Assembly: GCF_900110115.1 (NCBI RefSeq)
Contig: NZ_FOCM01000004.1
Coordinates: forward strand, 310,001 to 374,000
Origin: Palleronia pelagia
Lineage (GTDB): Bacteria; Pseudomonadota; Alphaproteobacteria; Rhodobacterales; Rhodobacteraceae
Length of the DNA: 64,000 nt
Reading direction: 5' to 3'
This document shows positions 8,575-17,701 of this stretch, one piece after another. Below the pieces are notes generated by a model. That model searched no databases and was not told the origin of the DNA. It worked only from the letters and a program-made list of their open reading frames with translations. Numbering within the stretch: the stretch's first letter is position 1; each line of letters opens with the position of its first letter. Both the position numbers and the translations under genes were made by a program.

Positions 8575-9507
8575 ATGACCGATATTACCGCGCCCGACGG
8601 CACCCCGCTCTCATCCTTCTGCTTCGGCGCCATGCAGTTCGGCGGCAAGGCAGACCACGACGCCAGCCACGCGATGTACCTGGCCTGCCGCGAGGCTGGC
8701 ATCAACTTCTTCGACACCGCCCATGTCTATACCGACGGCACGTCCGAGACCTGGCTGGGGGAATTTGCCGCCTCCGAACGGGACAAGCTGGTCATCGCGT
8801 CCAAGGCCAACTACCCGGGCGGCGCGGGGCGCGACAACATCCTCAAAAGCGTGGACGACTCCCTGTCGCGGCTGAAGATGGAGATGATCGACGTCTACTA
8901 CCTGCACCGCTGGGACGGCGACACGCCGCTGGAGGAAAGCTTCACCGCGCTCGCCGAGATCCAGGAAGCGGGCAAGATCCGGCACGTGGCCGTGTCCAAC
9001 TTCGCCGCGTGGCAGGTGATGAAGGCGCAGGCCGTGGCGAAGGACTGCGGCACGCGCATCGACATGATCCAGCCCATGTACAACCTGGTGAAGCGGCAGG
9101 CCGAGGTCGAGCTTCTGCCCATGTGCCAGTCCGAGGGTATCGCCGCCGCGCCCTATTCGCCCCTGGGCGGCGGGCTGCTGACCGGCAAGTACCGCGCGGG
9201 CGGCGAAGGCCGGATCACCGAGTCCGAGATGTATTCCAAGCGGTATTCTCAGGACTGGATGCACAACACCGCCGCCGACCTGAACACGCTCGCGCTGCAG
9301 ATGCGGATGGATCCCGCGACACTGGCCGTGGCATGGGCCGCCCGGCATCCCGGCGTCACCGCGCCGATCATCAGCGCGCGCGATGTTGACCAGTTGCAGC
9401 CATCGCTGGCCGCCATGTCCTTCGAGATGGACGATGCGCTTTACGCGCGGATCAGTTCGCTGTCGCCCACCCCGCCCCCGGCCACCGACCGGCTGGAGGA
9501 GGCGTGA
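8575..9507 (+). CDS. Aldo/keto reductase
   Basis: An NADPH-dependent (family knowledge) aldo/keto reductase of 310 residues. The catalytic tetrad is visible: Asp and Tyr in FDTAHVYTDG, Lys in SKANYPGG and His in YYLHRWDGD. The start is taken as ATG 8575; an in-frame GTG at 8545 would add ten residues that do not match the family. The end overlaps the next gene by four bases, so the reductase and the flavoprotein are probably made together, perhaps acting on the same carbonyl compound. The substrate is unknown. Confidence 0.88.
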   Translation: MTDITAPDGTPLSSFCFGAMQFGGKADHDASHAMYLACREAGINFFDTAHVYTDGTSETWLGEFAASERDKLVIASKANYPGGAGRDNILKSVDDSLSRLKMEMIDVYYLHRWDGDTPLEESFTALAEIQEAGKIRHVAVSNFAAWQVMKAQAVAKDCGTRIDMIQPMYNLVKRQAEVELLPMCQSEGIAAAPYSPLGGGLLTGKYRAGGEGRITESEMYSKRYSQDWMHNTAADLNTLALQMRMDPATLAVAWAARHPGVTAPIISARDVDQLQPSLAAMSFEMDDALYARISSLSPTPPPATDRLEEA

Positions 9508-10583
9508 GTTACGACATCATCGTCATCGGGGGCGGCATCGCTGGCGTCTCGGTCGCGGCCGAACTGTCCGGAGAGGCGAGCGTCCTGCTGCTCGAGGCCG
9601 AACGGTCGCTGGCCTACCACGCCTCGGGCCGGTCGGCGGCGATGTTCCTGCCCTTTTACGGCAACCGGGTCGTGCGGACGCTGAACGAGGCCAGCGCCGA
9701 TCACCATATGAACGCCGATGGTGGTGTCCTGCGCCCGCGCCCGTTCCTGTCGGTCGCGCCCGAGGCCAAGACCGATCACCTTGACCGCGCCACGGCCGAG
9801 CTGGGCCTGACACCCATGGCGCCCGAGGACGCGCTGAAGCTGCTGCCGATCCTCGATGCCGACTGGCTGGTGGCGGCGGCCACCACCGACCAGGCGTGGG
9901 AGCTGGATACCGATCTTCTGATCCAGAACTACCGGCGGCGGCTGCTGGCCAATGGCGGGCAGATCGAGACCGCCGCACGCGTGGATGGGATGACCCGCAC
10001 CGACGGCAGCTGGCACGTGAGCTGGCAGGGCGGGGACGCGCGCGCGCCCGAGATGGTGAACGCCGCCGGGGCCTGGGCCGACCCGGTGGCCGCCATGGCC
10101 GGCCTCGCGCCGCTGGGCCTGCAGCCGCACCGCCGCTCCATGGCGCAGCTGGCCGCACCGGGCGAGCGGGACGTGACGGACTGGCCCTTCGTCGAGGAAG
10201 TGGACGAGACCTGGTACGCCCGCCCCGACGCGGGCCGCTGGATCGTGTCGCCCGCCGACGAAGATCCGGTCGATCCAGGCGACGCGTGGGCCGATGACAT
10301 GGTGCTGGCCGAAGGGTTGGCACGCTACCAGGAGGCGGTGACGGTCGAGGTGACGAAGCCGCTGACCACGTGGGCGGGCCTGCGCACCATCGCGCCCGAC
10401 CGCACGCTGGTCGTGGGCCCCGACCCGCGCATGGCGGGCGTCTGGTGGTCGGCGGGACAGGCCGGCTACGGCTTCCAGACGGCACCGGCCGTGTCGCGCC
10501 TGCTGGCCGCGCAGATACAGGGCCGGACCCCGGATCTGGACAGCGAGACGGTGACCGCGCTAGGCGTAGAGCGCCTGATTTGA
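9504..10583 (+). CDS. FAD-dependent oxidoreductase (DAO/glycine oxidase family)
   Basis: A 359-residue flavoprotein of the D-amino acid oxidase/dehydrogenase superfamily. The dinucleotide-binding motif GGGIAGVSVAAEL lies at about residues 9-21, followed by the acidic residue LLEAE at the end of the second strand. The C-terminal part has the FAD-contact stretch WWSAGQAGYGFQ. GTG is the start, overlapping the reductase stop. Family members oxidise amino acids or N-methylated amines; nothing here fixes the substrate. Confidence 0.85.
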   Translation: MSYDIIVIGGGIAGVSVAAELSGEASVLLLEAERSLAYHASGRSAAMFLPFYGNRVVRTLNEASADHHMNADGGVLRPRPFLSVAPEAKTDHLDRATAELGLTPMAPEDALKLLPILDADWLVAAATTDQAWELDTDLLIQNYRRRLLANGGQIETAARVDGMTRTDGSWHVSWQGGDARAPEMVNAAGAWADPVAAMAGLAPLGLQPHRRSMAQLAAPGERDVTDWPFVEEVDETWYARPDAGRWIVSPADEDPVDPGDAWADDMVLAEGLARYQEAVTVEVTKPLTTWAGLRTIAPDRTLVVGPDPRMAGVWWSAGQAGYGFQTAPAVSRLLAAQIQGRTPDLDSETVTALGVERLI

Positions 10584-10602
10584 TCACAGAAAGGTATTTT
10601 CC

Positions 10603-11061
10603 ATGCGCCTCATTCCTCTTGCCGCCCTGTCCCTGACCCTCGCGACACCGGCCCTGGCCGAGACCCAGCTCGAGCGGATGGAGCGCCTGTCCGAAGCGAT
10701 GCAGGTCAAGATGTTCTCGACAATGCTGCAAGGCACCGATTTCGACGTGGCCTCGGCCGTGGCTTGGGACGACGAGATGCGCGCCAGCGCGGAATGCGTG
10801 CTGGATGCCTACGCGGCCGAAAGCTCGGAAGAGAACCTGGAGTCGGTCTTCGACCAGATGGAAGAGATCATCGCCCAGCCGGCGGCCGACATGGCCGCCA
10901 TGGAAGAGCAGATGAGCAATTTCGCCGCCCCCGTCCCCGAAGAGCGCGCGATCGAGATCAACCGCAGCTGCGGCATGGTCGACCTGCAAATGCAGAAAAT
11001 GCAGGAGTCGGGCCTGATGGACGCGATGATGCAGGCGCAGATGCAATCCCAGGGCAACTGA
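10603..11061 (+). CDS. Small secreted helical protein, unknown
   Basis: A 152-residue protein with a clear signal peptide (cut after PALA, about residue 19). The mature part is acidic, Met-rich and predicted helical, with two Cys (about residues 66 and 125) that may form a disulfide. AAAGGTATTTTCC precedes the ATG, and the gene follows the flavoprotein by 19 bases. I do not recognise the family beyond noting that similar small secreted proteins occur in Rhodobacteraceae. The function is unknown. Confidence 0.7.
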   Translation: MRLIPLAALSLTLATPALAETQLERMERLSEAMQVKMFSTMLQGTDFDVASAVAWDDEMRASAECVLDAYAAESSEENLESVFDQMEEIIAQPAADMAAMEEQMSNFAAPVPEERAIEINRSCGMVDLQMQKMQESGLMDAMMQAQMQSQGN

Positions 11062-11088
11062 CGGAAAGCAGGCAGCGCGGGCGTGTCC

Positions 11089-11763
11089 TTAATGGGCGCG
11101 CGGCATGTAGGAGTCTTCGCCCGCCTCGTCATAGCCGCAGCACGGGAAAGGATCGCGCTTTTCCCGCAGTTGCGGATACCGCCGCACCAGGCGGTCGCGC
11201 ATGTCGGCGTCGAACACCGCCAGCCGGTCGGCCACAGGGCGGAAGCTGGCCACCGGCAGGCCCGACACGCAGATCACCTCGTGCCGGTCAAAGCCGAAAT
11301 CGTAGAAGGTCGCGCTGTCCATGGTGCGGTCCACCCAGACATCGTCGCTGTGCCCGGCCAGCGCGCGGGCCTTCAGCAAACCACCCACGCCGTCGATCCC
11401 CGACAGAAGGTAGGACGGCACCACCACCGGCTGGTCCGGCGCCAGCACCAGCGGGCCGCTGGGCATCATCGGGCCGACCGCGCGCTTGGCGATCCGTATG
11501 GGCGCGGCGGCAGGGTCTTTGCCCACGGCCTCGGCCAGCGTGCGTTTCCAGATGAACCTGACGGGTTGCAACCCGTGGTGCCGTGTCACGATCAGATCGC
11601 CGATCTGGACGTTCTCGGCCCGCCGTTCGCCCGTGGGCGTGCGCAGCATGGCGGTGCCGGCAACGCCCGTCAGCGGTGCGGTTTCAGTGATGGCAAGCGG
11701 CTCGATACGCGACATTTTGCGCCCCCGGATACAACCCATGGTCGTATTGAGAGCAAAGGACAT
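11089..11763 (-). CDS. Hint-domain protein (Rhodobacteraceae type), lacking the splicing Cys
   Basis: About 224 residues resembling the Hint_2 domain common in this family. The segment TPTGERRAENVQIGDLIVTRHHGLQPVRFIWK matches the start of a Hint fold in its parts: the E(N/D) x (Q/R) x GD turn and the GLQPVRWI-like strand. At the place where Hint domains carry a nucleophilic Cys (CFTPGT-like) this protein has GVAGTAMLR, so autoprocessing looks unlikely. The start is uncertain: ATG 11763 is used, 11715 is a shorter choice, and the frame is open to 11835, where it would overlap the neighbouring gene. Function unknown. Confidence 0.75.
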   Translation of the reverse strand: MSFALNTTMGCIRGRKMSRIEPLAITETAPLTGVAGTAMLRTPTGERRAENVQIGDLIVTRHHGLQPVRFIWKRTLAEAVGKDPAAAPIRIAKRAVGPMMPSGPLVLAPDQPVVVPSYLLSGIDGVGGLLKARALAGHSDDVWVDRTMDSATFYDFGFDRHEVICVSGLPVASFRPVADRLAVFDADMRDRLVRRYPQLREKRDPFPCCGYDEAGEDSYMPRAH

Positions 11764-11824
11764 GGGCGAGGGCGAGGGGAAATTGTGGTGAAAGGCGATC
11801 AATTCTCGAGCAATGGCGCGCCCG

Positions 11825-12673
11825 TCACACGCCACCGCGCGCCGCCCGCCGCGCCACCAGGAACATCGCCCCCAGCAGGGTGGCCGGCAGGACGAAGATC
11901 TTGAAGGCGAAGACGGCCAGGATCATCACGTAGCTGCCCAGAAGCTGGTCGGCGTTGTCGTAGATGCGGGCAGCGAAGTCGCGGTAATCGGCGATCGAGG
12001 TCATGGGCGCCGTGAGGCTTTCGAGGAAGCCGGGGTCGGTGGCGGCCTCGGCATCGGCAAGGTCGGCGACCCCGCCGGTGATCTCCGCGATGATTCGCTG
12101 GTGATCCTCCCAGACGCCGGCCGTCATAGCGTCGGCCATCAGATCGGCGCCCACGAAGGTCAGCGGCAGCGCCAGCGACAGGAACAGCCCGTAGGTCAGC
12201 AAGCCCCGCGCCGGCAACGGTACCGCGCCGCCGCGCCGGGTGGCGGCCTGCACCGCTGCCACCGCGCAGGCCAGCGCCACCATGCCAAGGCCGACACCGC
12301 CCACCGGGCCCAGCGCGACGGCCAGCACACCGGTCGCGAGCATCACCGCGAAAACCACGCCAGCGATATGTTCGACCGTGTCGTCGATGGGCTCGAGCAC
12401 CTTCAGCGGCTGGACGGTCCCCTGCACGAACAGCGATCCGCCGACCTCGACCTCCTGCGCGGTCGACAGGAACGCGTTGAGCCCCCGCAAGGTGACGTAT
12501 GTCGCCGCCAACCCGGTGGCGACGGATTGGGCATAGTCCTGCGCCCGTGCCGTCACCGGGCTGTCGCGCCAACCCCAGCTCAGCCCCGCCGAGACCAGGG
12601 CCAGCGCCAGGAAAAGCGCGGCCAGTCCCGTCCGTCTAGCCGTCCTGCCGGATGCGGGCGTTGCTGGGGTCAT
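11825..12673 (-). CDS. Multi-helix membrane protein, unknown
   Basis: A 282-residue protein with an N-terminal membrane anchor (about 17-33), further hydrophobic segments (about 104-125, 127-145, 157-175) and a last helix (about 245-272). Between the last two sits a soluble stretch rich in Asp and Ala. I do not recognise it. Its start overlaps the end of the flavoprotein gene upstream by 38 bases, so the two are probably cotranscribed. Confidence 0.65.
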   Translation of the reverse strand: MTPATPASGRTARRTGLAALFLALALVSAGLSWGWRDSPVTARAQDYAQSVATGLAATYVTLRGLNAFLSTAQEVEVGGSLFVQGTVQPLKVLEPIDDTVEHIAGVVFAVMLATGVLAVALGPVGGVGLGMVALACAVAAVQAATRRGGAVPLPARGLLTYGLFLSLALPLTFVGADLMADAMTAGVWEDHQRIIAEITGGVADLADAEAATDPGFLESLTAPMTSIADYRDFAARIYDNADQLLGSYVMILAVFAFKIFVLPATLLGAMFLVARRAARGGV

Positions 12674-15167
12674 AGGGGCTGTCCTCGGTCACTTCGGCGT
12701 CCCACAGCTCGCGGAACATCCGGACCTTCAGACGGGTGCCGGGCGTCGCGAGCGCCTCGGGCACGTATCCCATGCCGATGGATTTTCCGAAAGCCACCGA
12801 ATAGCCGCCCGAGGTCAGGCGCCCCACCTTGGTGCCCTCATGCAGCAGCGCCTCGCGTCCCCACGGGTCGGCATCGCCGGGCCCGTCGATCAGCAGCGTG
12901 ACGCACTTGGTGCGGATGCCCGTCTCGACCATGGCGCCCTTGCCGTGAAACTCCTTCGACAGGTCGACGAAACGGTCCAGCCCGGCCTCGAGCGGGGTGG
13001 CGTCGCGGCCGAGTTCGTTGCCGAAGGCACGGTAGGACTTCTCCTGCCGCAGCCAGTTCTGCGCCCGCGCGCCCACCAGCTTCAGGCCGTGATCGGCGCC
13101 CGCGTCCATGAGCCGGTCGAACAGGTGGTTCTGCATCTCGATCGGGTGGTGCAGCTCCCATCCCAGCTCGCCCGTGTAGGCCACGCGCACGGCGGTGAGC
13201 GGAACCATCCCAAGTTCGATCCGACGATGGGACAGCCACGGGAAACGCTTGTTCGACAGGGCCGTGTCCGGATCGGCATCGGCGATCAGCGCCCGCATGA
13301 TGTCGCGGGACCTGGGACCGGCCAGCGCGAAGACACCGGTGCGCGTCGTCCAGTCCTCGACCGTTATGCGGCCGAACCGCGCCTCGTTATCCTCGACCGC
13401 CTTCATCAGGTAGTCGCCGTCATAGGCGGCCCAGGCCCCGGCCGAGATCAGGGTGAAGCGGTCGGGCGCCTCGCGCAGGATGGTGTACTCGGTCCGCGTG
13501 GTGCCGTGCGCGGTCAGCGCGTAGGTCAGGTTGATCCGGCCCACCTTGGGCAGCGCGTTGATGGTGAACCAGTCGAGGAAGGCCGCCGCGCCGGGCCCGT
13601 GCACGACGTGCTTGGCGAAGGCGCTGGCATCGATCAGACCCGCCGCGTCGCGCAGGCCCTGCGCCTCGGCGCGGGCGTAATCCCACCAGCGCCCGCGGCG
13701 GAAGCTGCGCGCATCGTGGTCCGAGAAGTCGACGACCGACCGCGCGTCGCGCGCGACCTCGCCGCTCTCGGGGTCGACGGCAAAGTAGTTGGGACGCTCC
13801 CAACCGCCGACCTGCCCGAACTGGGCGCCGCGCGCCGCCATCCGGTCATAGCTTGGGGCGGTGCGCAGCGGCCGCGCGACCTCGCGCTCCTCGTCGGGGT
13901 GGTGGAGGATGTAGACGTGGGCATAGGCCTCTTCGTTCTTGGCCGCCGCGTATTCCGTCGTCATCCAGTCGCCGTAGCGCTTGGGGTCCAGCGACGCCAT
14001 GTCGATCTCGGCCTCGCCCTCGACCATCATCTGGGCGAGGTAATTGCCCGCGCCACCCGCGGCGGTGATCCCGAAGCTGAAGCCCTCGGCCAGCCACATG
14101 TTTCGCAGGCCCGGCGCCGGACCGATCAGCGGGTTGCCGTCGGGGGTATAGCAGATGGGGCCGTTGAAATCGTCCTTCAGACCGACCTCTTCGCTGGAGG
14201 GGATGCGGTGGATGAAGGACATGTATTCCTCCTCGATCCGCTCCAGGTCCAGCGGGAACAGGTCGGCGCGGAAGCTGTCGGGCACCCCGTATTTGAACCG
14301 CGCGGGGGCGCCATGCTCGTAGGGGCCGAGGATCCAGCCGCCACGCTCCTCGCGGACGTACCACTTGGCGTCGGCGTCGCGCAGCACCGGATGCTCGCCG
14401 TTTTCCTTTCGCCAGGCGACCAGCGCCGGGTCGGGCTCGGTCACGATGAACTGGTGCTCGACCGGGATGGCCGGGGTCTTGATGCCCAGCAGTTTCGCCG
14501 TGTGCTGGGCGTGGTTGCCGGTGGCGGTGACCACGTGCTCGGCGGTGATGACCTGCTGTTCGTCGGACGGGATCAGGTTGCCGCCCTTTTCGACCATCTT
14601 CGTCAGGGTGACGCGCCATTCGCTGCCGGTCCATTCGTAGGCATCGGCCTGCCAGCGCCGCTCGATCGTGACGCCGCGCTGGCGCGCGCCCTTGGCCATC
14701 GCCATGGTGACGTCGGCGGGGTTAATGTAGCCGTCGGTCGGGTGATAGATCGCGCCCACCAGGTCGTCGGTATGGACCAGGGGGAAGCGGTCCTTGATGT
14801 CGCCGGGCGTCATCCACTCGAACGGGACGCCCACGGTCTCGGCCGTCGAGGCGTAGAGCATGTACTCGTCCATGCGCGCCTGGCTTTGCGCCATGCGCAG
14901 GTTGCCCACGACGTAGAAGCCCGCGTTCAGCCCCGTCTCTTCCTCGAGCGTCTTGTAGAACTTGATCGAGTAGTCGTGGATCCACGTGGTGGCGTAGGAC
15001 ATGTTGAAATAGGGCAGCAGGCCCGCCGCGTGCCAGGTCGAGCCGCTGGTCAGCTCGTCGCGCTCCAGCAGGACGACGTCGCTCCAGCCGTATTTCGCGA
15101 GGTGATAGGCGATCGAGGCGCCGACGGCGCCGCCCCCGACAACAAGTGCTTTCACGTGGGTTTTCAT
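12636..15167 (-). CDS. Dimethylglycine/sarcosine dehydrogenase-like FAD protein with GcvT domain
   Basis: An 843-residue two-domain enzyme. The N-terminal half is a DAO-type FAD domain with GGGAVGASIAYHL (residues 11-23) and SGSTWHAAGL, whose His is the usual covalent FAD site. The C-terminal half (from about residue 440) is a folate-binding GcvT/aminomethyltransferase domain ending in a barrel-like segment with GWELHHP and GGYSVAFGKSIGMGYV. Such enzymes demethylate N-methylated glycines and pass the one-carbon unit to tetrahydrofolate. The exact substrate (dimethylglycine, sarcosine or a relative) cannot be read from the sequence. It lies 114 bases downstream of the formylglycine-generating enzyme gene. 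Confidence 0.88.
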   Translation of the reverse strand: MKTHVKALVVGGGAVGASIAYHLAKYGWSDVVLLERDELTSGSTWHAAGLLPYFNMSYATTWIHDYSIKFYKTLEEETGLNAGFYVVGNLRMAQSQARMDEYMLYASTAETVGVPFEWMTPGDIKDRFPLVHTDDLVGAIYHPTDGYINPADVTMAMAKGARQRGVTIERRWQADAYEWTGSEWRVTLTKMVEKGGNLIPSDEQQVITAEHVVTATGNHAQHTAKLLGIKTPAIPVEHQFIVTEPDPALVAWRKENGEHPVLRDADAKWYVREERGGWILGPYEHGAPARFKYGVPDSFRADLFPLDLERIEEEYMSFIHRIPSSEEVGLKDDFNGPICYTPDGNPLIGPAPGLRNMWLAEGFSFGITAAGGAGNYLAQMMVEGEAEIDMASLDPKRYGDWMTTEYAAAKNEEAYAHVYILHHPDEEREVARPLRTAPSYDRMAARGAQFGQVGGWERPNYFAVDPESGEVARDARSVVDFSDHDARSFRRGRWWDYARAEAQGLRDAAGLIDASAFAKHVVHGPGAAAFLDWFTINALPKVGRINLTYALTAHGTTRTEYTILREAPDRFTLISAGAWAAYDGDYLMKAVEDNEARFGRITVEDWTTRTGVFALAGPRSRDIMRALIADADPDTALSNKRFPWLSHRRIELGMVPLTAVRVAYTGELGWELHHPIEMQNHLFDRLMDAGADHGLKLVGARAQNWLRQEKSYRAFGNELGRDATPLEAGLDRFVDLSKEFHGKGAMVETGIRTKCVTLLIDGPGDADPWGREALLHEGTKVGRLTSGGYSVAFGKSIGMGYVPEALATPGTRLKVRMFRELWDAEVTEDSPYDPSNARIRQDG

Positions 15168-15182
15168 GGCAGCGCCCCTTCA

Positions 15183-15206
15183 ACGATACTTGGCCCTCCG
15201 TATCGT
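15183..15206. promoter_or_regulatory. Inverted repeat upstream of the DMGDH-like gene
   Basis: ACGATAC (15183-15189) and GTATCGT (15200-15206) form a perfect inverted repeat with a ten-base spacer, ending 16 bases before the flavoprotein start on the minus strand. The position suits an operator or a leader hairpin close to the ribosome site. No regulator gene is adjacent. Confidence 0.45.
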
Positions 15207-15281
15207 CGTCGGGACCGGCACCAAGGCGCGGTTTCGACGGGTCGCGTCGGGAAAACGACAGAGCGACGCGATAGCGCGGGC

Positions 15282-16217
15282 TCAGGCCGGGGCCGCGACC
15301 CGAAACCCCGCGTTGCCCGTCGGGCTGCCGGGGTCGTTCGCCGTGCGGGAGTGGACGAAGTAGCGGTCGCAATAGCTCGCGTGGCAAAGGTACGAGCCCC
15401 CGCGCTGCACCCGGCCGGGGCCGGTGTCGGGTCCGGTCGGATCGCTCAGCGGACCCTTGGGCAATGGTGCATCGGCAAAACGGTCGGCCACCCATTCCCA
15501 GACATTGCCGCAGGTGTTGTAGAGCCCGTAGCCGTTCGGCGCGAAAGCGGTCACCGGGACCGAGCCGGTATCCGCGGGGCCGGGCACGGGGAATGCCCCC
15601 TCGAATACGTTCATCGCGATATGGCCGCCGGGGCGCATCTCCGATCCCCAGGGGAACTTGCGGCGGTCGAGTCCGCCGCGCGCCGCGCGTTCCCACTGTG
15701 CCTCGGTCGGCAGGCAAAGACCGGCCCACCGGCAATAGGCCTGCGCGTCGTGCCACGTGACATGCACCACCGGGTGATCGTCCAGCGCGACGCTTCCCGG
15801 CCCCCGCGGTGCGCGCCAGCAAGCCCCCTCCACGCGCCGCCACCACGGCAGGCCGGGTGGCGATTGCGGCCAGTCGTCGGGCCGGTCCAGAAGCCCGACG
15901 AAGACCGACGACCAGCCTTCGGCCTCGGCCAGCGTGACATGGCCGGTGGCGGCGACGAACCGGGCGAACTGTGCATTGGTGCAGGCCACGGGCGAGATGC
16001 GGAACGGCGCGAGCTTCACCCGGCGGCGGGGGGCGTCGTGGTCACCGGGGAAACGGGACTGTCTCGCCCCCATGTCGAAAAAGCCGCCGGGGATCGCGAC
16101 CAGATCGTTGGCCAGCGCGGCGCGCGTTGCGGCGTCCGCGGGCTGGACCGGGGTCGTCGCCGCCCCGTCGGCGCGGGGCTTTGTCACCGCCGCCATGCCG
16201 CAGCAGGATCCTGTCAT
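15282..16217 (-). CDS. Formylglycine-generating enzyme (sulfatase-modifying factor)
   Basis: This converts the active-site Cys of type I sulfatases to formylglycine (family knowledge). It has 311 residues with the FGE-sulfatase fold throughout: IPGGFFDMG, FAPNGYGLYNTCGNVWEW and, near the end, RGGSYLCHASYC. Cys278 and Cys283 match the paired catalytic cysteines of genuine FGEs, separating it from cysteine-less paralogs. An N-terminal TGSCCGM supports ATG 16217. There is no signal peptide, so it acts in the cytosol. It is divergent from the sulfatase it presumably activates. Confidence 0.92.
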   Translation of the reverse strand: MTGSCCGMAAVTKPRADGAATTPVQPADAATRAALANDLVAIPGGFFDMGARQSRFPGDHDAPRRRVKLAPFRISPVACTNAQFARFVAATGHVTLAEAEGWSSVFVGLLDRPDDWPQSPPGLPWWRRVEGACWRAPRGPGSVALDDHPVVHVTWHDAQAYCRWAGLCLPTEAQWERAARGGLDRRKFPWGSEMRPGGHIAMNVFEGAFPVPGPADTGSVPVTAFAPNGYGLYNTCGNVWEWVADRFADAPLPKGPLSDPTGPDTGPGRVQRGGSYLCHASYCDRYFVHSRTANDPGSPTGNAGFRVAAPA

Positions 16218-16362
16218 TCAACGTGTTCCGCGCATCGTGGGATCGTTGCAGAATAGCAGCGCGCGGGACCCGCGCAAGCCAACGGCGCCGGGGCGGATTT
16301 ACTCCGACCATCCTATTGTCGACCTTTCTGAGTCCGGAAGAAAGACAGCGCAGGTGACGGAC

Positions 16363-17685
16363 ATGAAGAAGAACATTCTCCTCGTCTCGTTCGACGATCT
16401 CCTGGCCTACTGGCGCTATCGGGATGTCTTCGGCGAACCGTTGCAGGTCCCGAACCTCGACCGGCTGTGCGCGCGCGCGACCGTGTTCCGCAACGCGTAC
16501 GCCCAGGCGCCGATCTGCGGGCCGTCGCGGGCCAGTTTCATGTCGGGACTGTCGCCCGCGACAACCGGGATCTTCGACAACCGCACCAGTATCTTCGACC
16601 GCGTTCCGGACCGCGCGCTCTGGCCCTTCCGCCTGAAGGAAGCGGGCTACTTCAACTCGTCCGGCGGCAAGGTGCACCACGGGTACGGCGCCCTGCGAAG
16701 GCGCCACCACAAAACGCTGTACCACGACAACCAGAAACGGTTCGACCCGGACATGCATTTCCCGCAGGGCGTCGAGAAACAGAAGTTCGGCGGTCATCGC
16801 GGCGGCTGGGCGGCCACCGATCCGGCCGACGACCACCGTTTCTACGACCACGAGGTGTCGACCTCGGCGGCGACGTTCCTGGCGGAGTTCGACGCCGCGC
16901 AGCCGTTCTACCGCGAGGTCGGGTTCTACAGCCCCCACGGCCCCTTCTACACGCCCGTGCGGTTCCGCGAACTCTACGACCCCGACAGGTTCCAGCGCCC
17001 CGAGACCTGGGACCGCGACGGATTTCCGGATGAGCCCCTCATCCGGGAACGCGTGCCGCCCAACCCGCAGCTGGAAGCCGGCAACACCGGCTGGTGGCAG
17101 CAGAGCCTTCGCAATTACTTCTCGGCCGTCAGTCACGGGGACTACCACCTGGGCCGCGTGCTCGACGCGCTGGAAGCCTCGCCGCATGCCGGCTCGACAT
17201 TGGTGGTCGTGCTATCGGATCACGGGTATCACCTGGGCGACCGCAACCGGTTCTCGAAATTCACGCTATTCGAGCAATCGCTCGCGGTGCCGCTGATCGT
17301 GTTCGATCCCGCCAATCCCGCCCCGCGCACGGTGGACGATCCGGTGGCGTTGCTGGACGTGGGGCCAACGATCATGGATTACGCGGGCCTCTCCCCGATC
17401 GAGGGCTGCGATGGCCGGTCGCTCCTGCCCTATCTGCGCGGCGCGGGCGATCAGGATCAGGCGATCACGAGCTTCTCGAATGACGGGGCGACCGTCCGGC
17501 AGGGCCGCCACCGGCTGATCCGCTACCACGATGGCAGCGTTCAGCTTTTCGATGTCGAAAGCGACCTGTGGCAGCAACACGACCTGGGAGGCGATGATCC
17601 CGCTTTTGCGCCGCTCGACGCGGAATTGCGCCGGGTCTGTCGGGCGCAGGGGTTCGAGATCGGCGCCATGGACGGGACGGGCTGA
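16363..17685 (+). CDS. Cytoplasmic type I sulfatase
   Basis: A formylglycine-dependent sulfatase of 440 residues, resembling iduronate-2-sulfatase-like members. The metal-binding start NILLVSFDDL (residues 4-13), the activation motif CGPSR with Cys52 as the formylglycine site, and SDHGYHLGDRN near residue 285 are all present. AGGTGA at 16352-16357 sets ATG 16363. No signal peptide is seen, so the substrate must enter the cell first. It is divergent from the maturation enzyme and convergent with the taurine importer. Together they place sulfate-ester and sulfonate use side by side. The substrate is unknown. Confidence 0.92.
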   Translation: MKKNILLVSFDDLLAYWRYRDVFGEPLQVPNLDRLCARATVFRNAYAQAPICGPSRASFMSGLSPATTGIFDNRTSIFDRVPDRALWPFRLKEAGYFNSSGGKVHHGYGALRRRHHKTLYHDNQKRFDPDMHFPQGVEKQKFGGHRGGWAATDPADDHRFYDHEVSTSAATFLAEFDAAQPFYREVGFYSPHGPFYTPVRFRELYDPDRFQRPETWDRDGFPDEPLIRERVPPNPQLEAGNTGWWQQSLRNYFSAVSHGDYHLGRVLDALEASPHAGSTLVVVLSDHGYHLGDRNRFSKFTLFEQSLAVPLIVFDPANPAPRTVDDPVALLDVGPTIMDYAGLSPIEGCDGRSLLPYLRGAGDQDQAITSFSNDGATVRQGRHRLIRYHDGSVQLFDVESDLWQQHDLGGDDPAFAPLDAELRRVCRAQGFEIGAMDGTG

Positions 17686-17701
17686 GCCACGACGCTCAGC
17701 C
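17680..17701. terminator. Hairpin spanning the stops of convergent sulfatase and tauC
   Basis: GGCTGAGC (17680-17687) pairs perfectly with GCTCAGCC (17694-17701) around a six-base loop. Both stop codons (TGA at 17683-17685, and the tauC TGA at 17696-17698 on the other strand) lie in the stem. There is no T-run on either side. The position suggests a bidirectional terminator or mRNA end stabiliser. Confidence 0.6.

Noticed and set aside
12840-16256. 1138-codon open frame on the plus strand opposite the DMGDH-like and FGE genes
   Set aside because: It is antisense to two genes with full family motifs, has no domain pattern of its own, and its composition (Arg, Gly, His, Asp) is typical of reverse frames in GC-rich DNA.
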